64,000 nucleotides of DNA. Origin: Pseudovibrio denitrificans JCM 12308 (GTDB taxonomy: Bacteria > Pseudomonadota > Alphaproteobacteria > Rhizobiales > Stappiaceae). Position 1 is the stretch's first letter. Each line of letters opens with the position of its first letter. Under the pieces are notes generated by a model. That model had not been told where the DNA came from and searched no databases. It saw only the letters and a program-made list of their open reading frames with translations. Positions 61,111 to 64,000 of this stretch are shown here, piece by piece. The position numbers and the translations under genes were made by a program. The stretch spans positions 248,001 to 312,000 of the forward strand of contig NZ_BAZK01000005.1 in the NCBI RefSeq assembly GCF_001310815.1, in the 5' to 3' direction.

Positions 61111-62242
61111 ATGCGCGCCGAAATGGAGGCCATCGTCGACGAAATCAAGCAGGCCATAAGCCTGCTGAGGAGGCATCTTTGACTGGGACGTCGCACTTGT
61201 CCGTCTAGATGAACTCAATGCGCTTTCTGAAGATCCAGATCTTTGGAATGACCCGACGAATGCGCAAAAACTTATGCGTGAACGCCAGCAGCTTGATGAC
61301 AGCATCAATGGCGTTCGCAAGCTTGAGCAGGATCTCGTTGACAATCAGGAACTGATTGAAATGGGCGAGATGGAGGACGATCAGTCTGTCGTTGACGAGG
61401 CTGAGGGTGCTCTGAAGGCTATGCTTGAGCAGGTCAACAAGCTTCAGCTGCAGTCTCTGCTTTCTGGTGAAGCAGATGGCAACGACACTTACATCGAGAT
61501 CAACTCTGGTGCAGGTGGTACGGAGAGCCAGGATTGGGCCAGCATGTTGCTGCGTATGTATCGTCGTTGGGGCGAACAGCACGGCTACAAAGTTGAGCTG
61601 ATGGAATACAACGACGGTGAAGAAGCTGGCATCAAGTCTGCGACTTTGCTTGTGAAGGGCGAGAATGCCTATGGCTGGATGAAGACCGAAGCTGGTGTTC
61701 ACCGTCTGGTTCGTATCTCCCCATATGACTCCAACGCGCGCCGTCATACGTCCTTTGCATCTGTCTGGGTTTATCCGGTTATTGATGATAGCATCAATAT
61801 CGAGATTAATGAGGCCGACTGCCGCATTGATACCTACCGCGCATCTGGTGCAGGTGGTCAGCACGTGAATACGACTGACTCTGCTGTTCGTATCACGCAC
61901 AATCCGACTGGTATTGTTGTTCAGTGTCAGAGCGAACGTTCTCAGCATAAAAACCGCGCTACAGCGTGGGACATGCTGCGTGCGCGTCTTTATGAGGCTG
62001 AGTTACAGCGCCGTGAAGAGCAGGCGAACAAGGATGCTGCCTCCAAGACCGATATCGGTTGGGGGCATCAGATTCGCTCTTACGTTCTGCAGCCATACCA
62101 GCTGGTGAAGGATCTGCGGACAGGTGTTGAAAGCACTGCGCCTTCTGACGTTCTGGACGGTGATCTGGACAAGTTCATGGAAGCAACGCTCGCACACCGC
62201 GCCTTCGGCAATGCTCCAGCAGCGGTTGAAGATCTCGACTAA
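61111..62242 (+). CDS. prfB: peptide chain release factor 2, programmed +1 frameshift
   Basis: RF2 ends translation at UGA and UAA. The gene starts at ATG 61111, reads 23 codons to CTT (61177-61179) and then meets an in-frame TGA (61180-61182). Just before it stands AGGAGG (61168-61173), so the ribosome slips one base on CTTTGAC and continues at 61181 as [12 protein letters not shown]. Joined length is 376. The GGQ motif is in [16 protein letters not shown], and the tripeptide and switch regions look normal. This is the classic autoregulatory site: low RF2 favours frameshifting and hence RF2 synthesis. The coding sequence is a join of 61111-61179 and 61181-62242. Confidence 0.97.
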
Positions 62243-62266
62243 ATCTTGTCTTCTGCAATGAATGAG

Positions 62267-62297
62267 AAAGCCCCGGAACTCAGTTTCGGGGCTTTTT
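62267..62297. terminator. bidirectional terminator
   Basis: AAAGCCCCGGAAC (62267-62279) pairs with GTTTCGGGGCTTT (62283-62295), with one G-T pair, followed by T. Between prfB and the convergent M23 gene. Confidence 0.93.
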
Positions 62298-62317
62298 GTT
62301 TTCCGTGGAAATGGATG

Positions 62318-63603
62318 TTACGGCAGGTTGAGGGCGACTTTGGTTTGCTGTTTAGGGCGGAAGATCGCTGCCAGTCTGTCTCCAGTGCGGATGAAGCGCA
62401 TTGGGTTGATTGGTTTGCCGTTCAGGCGCACTTCGTAGTGAAGGTGAGGACCGGTGGAGCGGCCTGTGTTGCCGACTGTGCCGACCATATCGCCCATGTT
62501 GACGCGTTGACCTTCACTCACCAAAAGCTTTTGCATGTGGGCGTAACGGGTGATCAGGCCATTGTCGTGAACAATTTCTACAGACAGACCATAGCCACCG
62601 TTGTAGCGAGACAGTGAGACGATACCGGCACCAGTTGCTTTCACTGGGGTTCCGCGGCTGGCTTTGAAATCGAGCCCGGTGTGAATTGCTGGTTTGCCGA
62701 GGAATGGATCGGTGCGTGCCCCATAAGGCTGGAGATGTTAAAGCTGTTCAGCGGGCGCCCAAATGGGAGCGCATCTACCTTCGCGTTCAACTCAATGCGC
62801 TGCTCTATGATCCTGCGGGCTGCAATCATGCTGCTGTCGAGATCAGCCGTTCCAATGTCCTGATAGATGCCACCAGCAGAAGAGCGAGGTGTGACAAACG
62901 CTGGCTGAGAGACACCGGCTTTTTTGAGCAGGGTGTTGGCCCGTTTGATGTCGTCCAGTGCGGCTTGTGTGTAGGCCGTCAACAAAAGCTGGCCTTGAGC
63001 TTGTTTGGAATAGAAATCTTTGTGTGTTGCCGCCTGTTGTTCAGCAGCGGTCTTCTTTCCCGACAAAGTGCTCAAAATATCCAGTGGTGCAGAGCTGTTC
63101 TGCTGCGGGGCATAGGAGAGGCTTGCTGTTGGAGCTGCTGGTGTCGCGCTCTTAAGCGGTTTGCGTTTTGGGGACGGTGGGATTGCAGAAAGGACGAGAT
63201 TGGACTGCTCTGCCAGTGTTACCAGAGCTTCGATTTCTCTGAACTGGCGCAGCAAGAGCTCTTGCTGTTTACGGGCTGGAGCGCTCAAGCCAGAAGCGTC
63301 CTGATCCATGCGGCCTCTCAGCTCTCCAAGCTGAAATTTGAGGTCCCGGATTTCGCTTTCATAGTTTTCACGGAGAGCTATTTCTCTGGATAATGTTGAA
63401 TTAAGCCGTATCTCGCTGAGTGACTGCTGAAAGCTGCTTGCTAATACTGCAGAGACCACAGCCGTGGCTGCGAGACCGGAAATCCAATAGGCCACGGGCG
63501 GAATTGAGCGCAGCTCAGATGTGATGCGCGAAAGCCACATTGGACCATCCAACTTCAATTGACTGTAATTGCTGGAAAACTCACTGCACCTAGAAAGTTT
63601 CAT
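62318..63603 (-). pseudogene. M23 murein endopeptidase, frameshifted
   Basis: A LytM-type metallopeptidase. N-terminal membrane helix (YWISGLAATAVVSAVLASSF), coiled-coil region (EIRDLKFQLGELRGRMDQ), a linker, then LPFGRPLNSFNISS, after which one base is missing near 62729. The other frame gives GKPAIHTGLDFKASRGTPV, VHDNGLITRYAHMQKL and STGPHLHYEV, i.e. HXXXD and HXH zinc ligands of the M23 fold. Repaired length is 428. Such enzymes cut murein crosslinks, or, if ligands are incomplete, activate amidases; here the ligands are complete. The start ATG is at 63603 (or 63540). Confidence 0.9.
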
Positions 63604-63697
63604 CGGATGACCACTTGCTCAGTTTGCCTACTGGAAATGATTTGTTAAATTCGATTAAAGTTAGTTATGGTTAATAAAGTCTAAGTGCGGTGTATCA

Positions 63698-64000
63698 TTA
63701 GGTCAATTTGATGAGCGGGCGGTAGAAGCCCGGAGTGAGGCCAGCTTCAGATCTTGCCCTGTCATTAAACGGGGGTTTCAGTGGTCCTTTGAAATGTTGT
63801 TTTACGAGCTGTTGAAAACGTGGCTCAGGGCGCACGCGCTGGCGGTCACACATGAAGCGGAACCACTTTGCTCCAAAGGCAACGTGCCCTTTTTCATCCC
63901 GGTAGATCACATGCAGCACACTGGCCGTGTCCTCATCACCAGTGGCGTTGGCCTTCTCGATCATGGATGGTGTGATGTCGAGGCCGCGTGCTTCCAGCAC
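63698..64000 (-). CDS. DUF455 ferritin-like protein, C-terminal part
   Basis: The gene runs off the right edge; only the last 100 residues are seen. MLEARGLDITPSMIEKAN, VLHVIYRDEKGHVAFGAKWF and the Pro-rich end ARSEAGLTPGFY match the DUF455 family, a predicted helical ferritin-like domain with a metal-binding EXXH-like YRDEKGH helix. The biochemical role is unknown. Confidence 0.85.
   Translation of the reverse strand: MLEARGLDITPSMIEKANATGDEDTASVLHVIYRDEKGHVAFGAKWFRFMCDRQRVRPEPRFQQLVKQHFKGPLKPPFNDRARSEAGLTPGFYRPLIKLT

Noticed and set aside
61180..61182. prfB as a pseudogene because of an in-frame TGA
   Set aside because: The TGA is part of the standard RF2 programmed frameshift site.

Overview
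The window is a chromosomal segment of an alphaproteobacterium. Family-level evidence: an AapJQMP general L-amino-acid ABC transporter, a PopZ polar-organizing protein, an aerobic-type (CobN) cobalamin operon, an RNase E with a long acidic insert in its S1 region and a GWW-containing C-terminus, and the DUF2155 - aat - accC - accB - DsbA-like - M48 protease neighbourhood. Moderate GC, strong AT-rich intergenic spacers and the gene set would fit a marine Stappiaceae/Pseudovibrio-like organism, but that genus is inference. No integrase, transposase, phage module or CRISPR array is visible.

Layout: 1-5.2 kb, broken M3 peptidase start, a CAP-domain lipoprotein, and a four-gene polyprenyl-sugar/lipid A modification operon (ArnT-like transferase, PAP2 phosphatase, GT2, LABN membrane protein). 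5.2-10.1 kb, aapJ-aapQ-aapM-aapP with a terminator-like hairpin after aapJ. 10.1-22.2 kb, a divergent cytosolic trypsin-like/SGNH pair, two TetR-controlled divergent units with clear dyad operators, and housekeeping/detoxification genes (oxidoreductase, sulfurtransferase, AlaX, LysE, SDR, cardiolipin synthase, cysK, a secreted unknown). 22.8-33.2 kb, two tRNA-Asn, a cobalamin riboswitch and cobU-W-N-O-Q, with cobC-cobD converging on the end. 33.3-36.7 kb, alkB, a PD-(D/E)XK-like unknown, a PhyH-type dioxygenase and tRNA-Cys. 36.9-43.4 kb, an isoaspartate-methyltransferase-family gene, tolC, popZ and valS. 43.4-64 kb, an MscS channel, DUF2155, aat, accC, accB, a DsbA-like protein, an M48-TPR protease, an aminotransferase, rne, an AMIN-amidase, PBP1A, prfB, an M23 peptidase and a DUF455 gene cut by the window edge.

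The cob genes together carry out cobalt insertion, corrinoid adenosylation and amidation, and synthesis and attachment of the nucleotide-loop precursors, under B12 feedback through the riboswitch. The right third holds cell-envelope and fatty-acid housekeeping genes (amidase, PBP1A, M23, AccBC).

A striking property is that twelve conserved genes are each interrupted by one small frameshift. Where the whole gene is visible, ten spans are one base short of an intact frame and one is two bases short. This looks like systematic small deletions from sequencing or assembly rather than gene decay. The prfB frameshift is different: it is the genuine programmed +1 site. The most interesting non-gene signals are a 60-bp nested palindrome at 13117-13176, a triple TGAC-N4-GTCA operator at 14623-14684, a 19-bp repeat found twice in frame in cobN and once at the 5' end of the MscS gene, and a (CACGAC)n microsatellite coding a His-Asp metal loop in CobW.
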